A DNA stretch of 5,321 nucleotides from the NCBI GenBank assembly GCA_022563215.1, contig JADFNT010000142.1, forward strand, positions 1 to 5,321, read 5' to 3'. The position numbers and the translations under genes are program-made. Of the stretch, positions 4,960 to 5,321 are shown piece after piece. Below the pieces are notes generated by a model. That model ran no database searches. It saw only the letters and a program-made list of their open reading frames with translations, and had not been told where the DNA came from. The DNA comes from Pseudomonadota bacterium. GTDB lineage: Bacteria > Pseudomonadota > Alphaproteobacteria > Rhodospirillales > Casp-alpha2. Position 1 is the first letter of the stretch, and each line of letters begins with the position of its first letter.

Positions 4960-5321
4960 GTGGATTCATTGCTCGTCGAATATCTGCCTATTCTCATCTT
5001 TATCGGTATCGCCATCGCCATCGCTGGGATTGCGGTCGGCGGGTCTTATCTTATCGCCACCCAGAAGCCTGATGTGGCCAAAACATCTACCTATGAATGC
5101 GGATTCGATCCTTTCGACGATGCACGCCATAAATTCGACGTCCGGTTCTATCTTGTGGCCATCCTTTTCATCATTTTCGACCTGGAAGTCGCGTTCTTGT
5201 TTCCGTGGGCGATTTCGTTGGGCCAAATCGGTCTTTTGGGTTTCTGGTCGATGATCGTATTCCTCGCCGTCCTGACCGTCGGATTCGTTTACGAGTGGAA
5301 AAAAGGAGCCCTGGAATGGGA
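4960..5321 (+). CDS. nuoA: NADH-quinone oxidoreductase subunit A (nuoA), nearly complete
   Basis: NuoA is a small membrane subunit of respiratory complex I (NDH-1), in the inner membrane near the quinone-channel/arm junction. 120 complete codons are visible, and the window ends within about two codons of the usual C-terminus (ALEW then an acidic residue). Three membrane helices are visible at about 9-34, 63-86 and 90-112. The conserved first loop holds [10 protein letters not shown] (43-52, C47), and the second helix carries the conserved acidic pair in IIFDLEVAF (D74, E76). The start is GTG at 4960-4962, with GGAAGG (4949-4954) 5 nt upstream; no in-frame ATG lies ahead of it. nuoA normally leads the nuo operon, so nuoB should follow just past the window. 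It reads opposite to the DsrE-like gene and lies outside the element. Confidence 0.97.
   Translation, partial: MDSLLVEYLPILIFIGIAIAIAGIAVGGSYLIATQKPDVAKTSTYECGFDPFDDARHKFDVRFYLVAILFIIFDLEVAFLFPWAISLGQIGLLGFWSMIVFLAVLTVGFVYEWKKGALEW

Noticed and set aside
4966..5226. Minus-strand 86-aa frame across nuoA
   Set aside because: Antisense of the clear NuoA coding sequence; highly charged composition mirrors membrane-helix codons.

Overview
The window looks like an alphaproteobacterial chromosome, probably Rhodospirillales-like (lineage is inferred). The clues are NuoA, a tRNA-Asp with alphaproteobacterial-type sequence, a tRNA-Val/tRNA-Asp neighbourhood next to nuoA, GTG starts and high-GC codon use. 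An integrated mobile element fills the left three quarters (about 1-4038). Its right end is in the window; its left end lies beyond base 1.

Element (1-4038). All its genes are on the minus strand, so in reading order they run right to left. First comes a tyrosine integrase (2468-3742) with its own sigma70-like promoter (3879-3907), then an unrecognised 201-aa protein overlapping it by 4 bp (1866-2471). After a 77-bp gap rich in inverted repeats comes a second run: an AlpA/excisionase-type helix-turn-helix protein (1579-1788), a 70-aa hypothetical (1363-1575), a zinc-finger/Toprim primase-like protein (479-1366) and the N-terminal part of a RepA-like AAA ATPase (1-491). Neighbours in this second run overlap or nearly touch. 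Integrase + AlpA + primase + helicase is a self-replicating integrative module like those of P4-type satellites, PICI-like islands or integrative plasmids. No capsid, transfer or cargo genes are visible. The right end is marked by the 3' half of a tRNA-Val(UAC) gene (3993-4038) with no matching 5' half, which is the host-side scar of integration into the anticodon loop. The intact tRNA-Val should lie at the unseen left end.

Host DNA (4039-5321). A spacer with a good sigma70-like promoter (4073-4100) leads to an intact tRNA-Asp(GUC) (4183-4260) and a strong intrinsic terminator (4276-4307). A DsrE-family protein follows on the minus strand (4352-4750), and divergently from it nuoA (4960 to the window end), the first gene of the complex I operon.

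Most notable points: (1) the integrase has Trp where the first catalytic Arg of the tyrosine recombinase pentad should be (TGAWKGE instead of TGARKGE), a one-base CGG-to-TGG change that would probably immobilise the element; (2) a cluster of GTGTCC repeats around the integrase promoter and start resembles arm-type integrase sites; (3) a hairpin appears to hide the ribosome-binding site of the AlpA-like gene, next to further nested inverted repeats; (4) the insertion separates tRNA-Asp and nuoA from the region upstream of tRNA-Val, and tRNA-Asp seems to have its own promoter.
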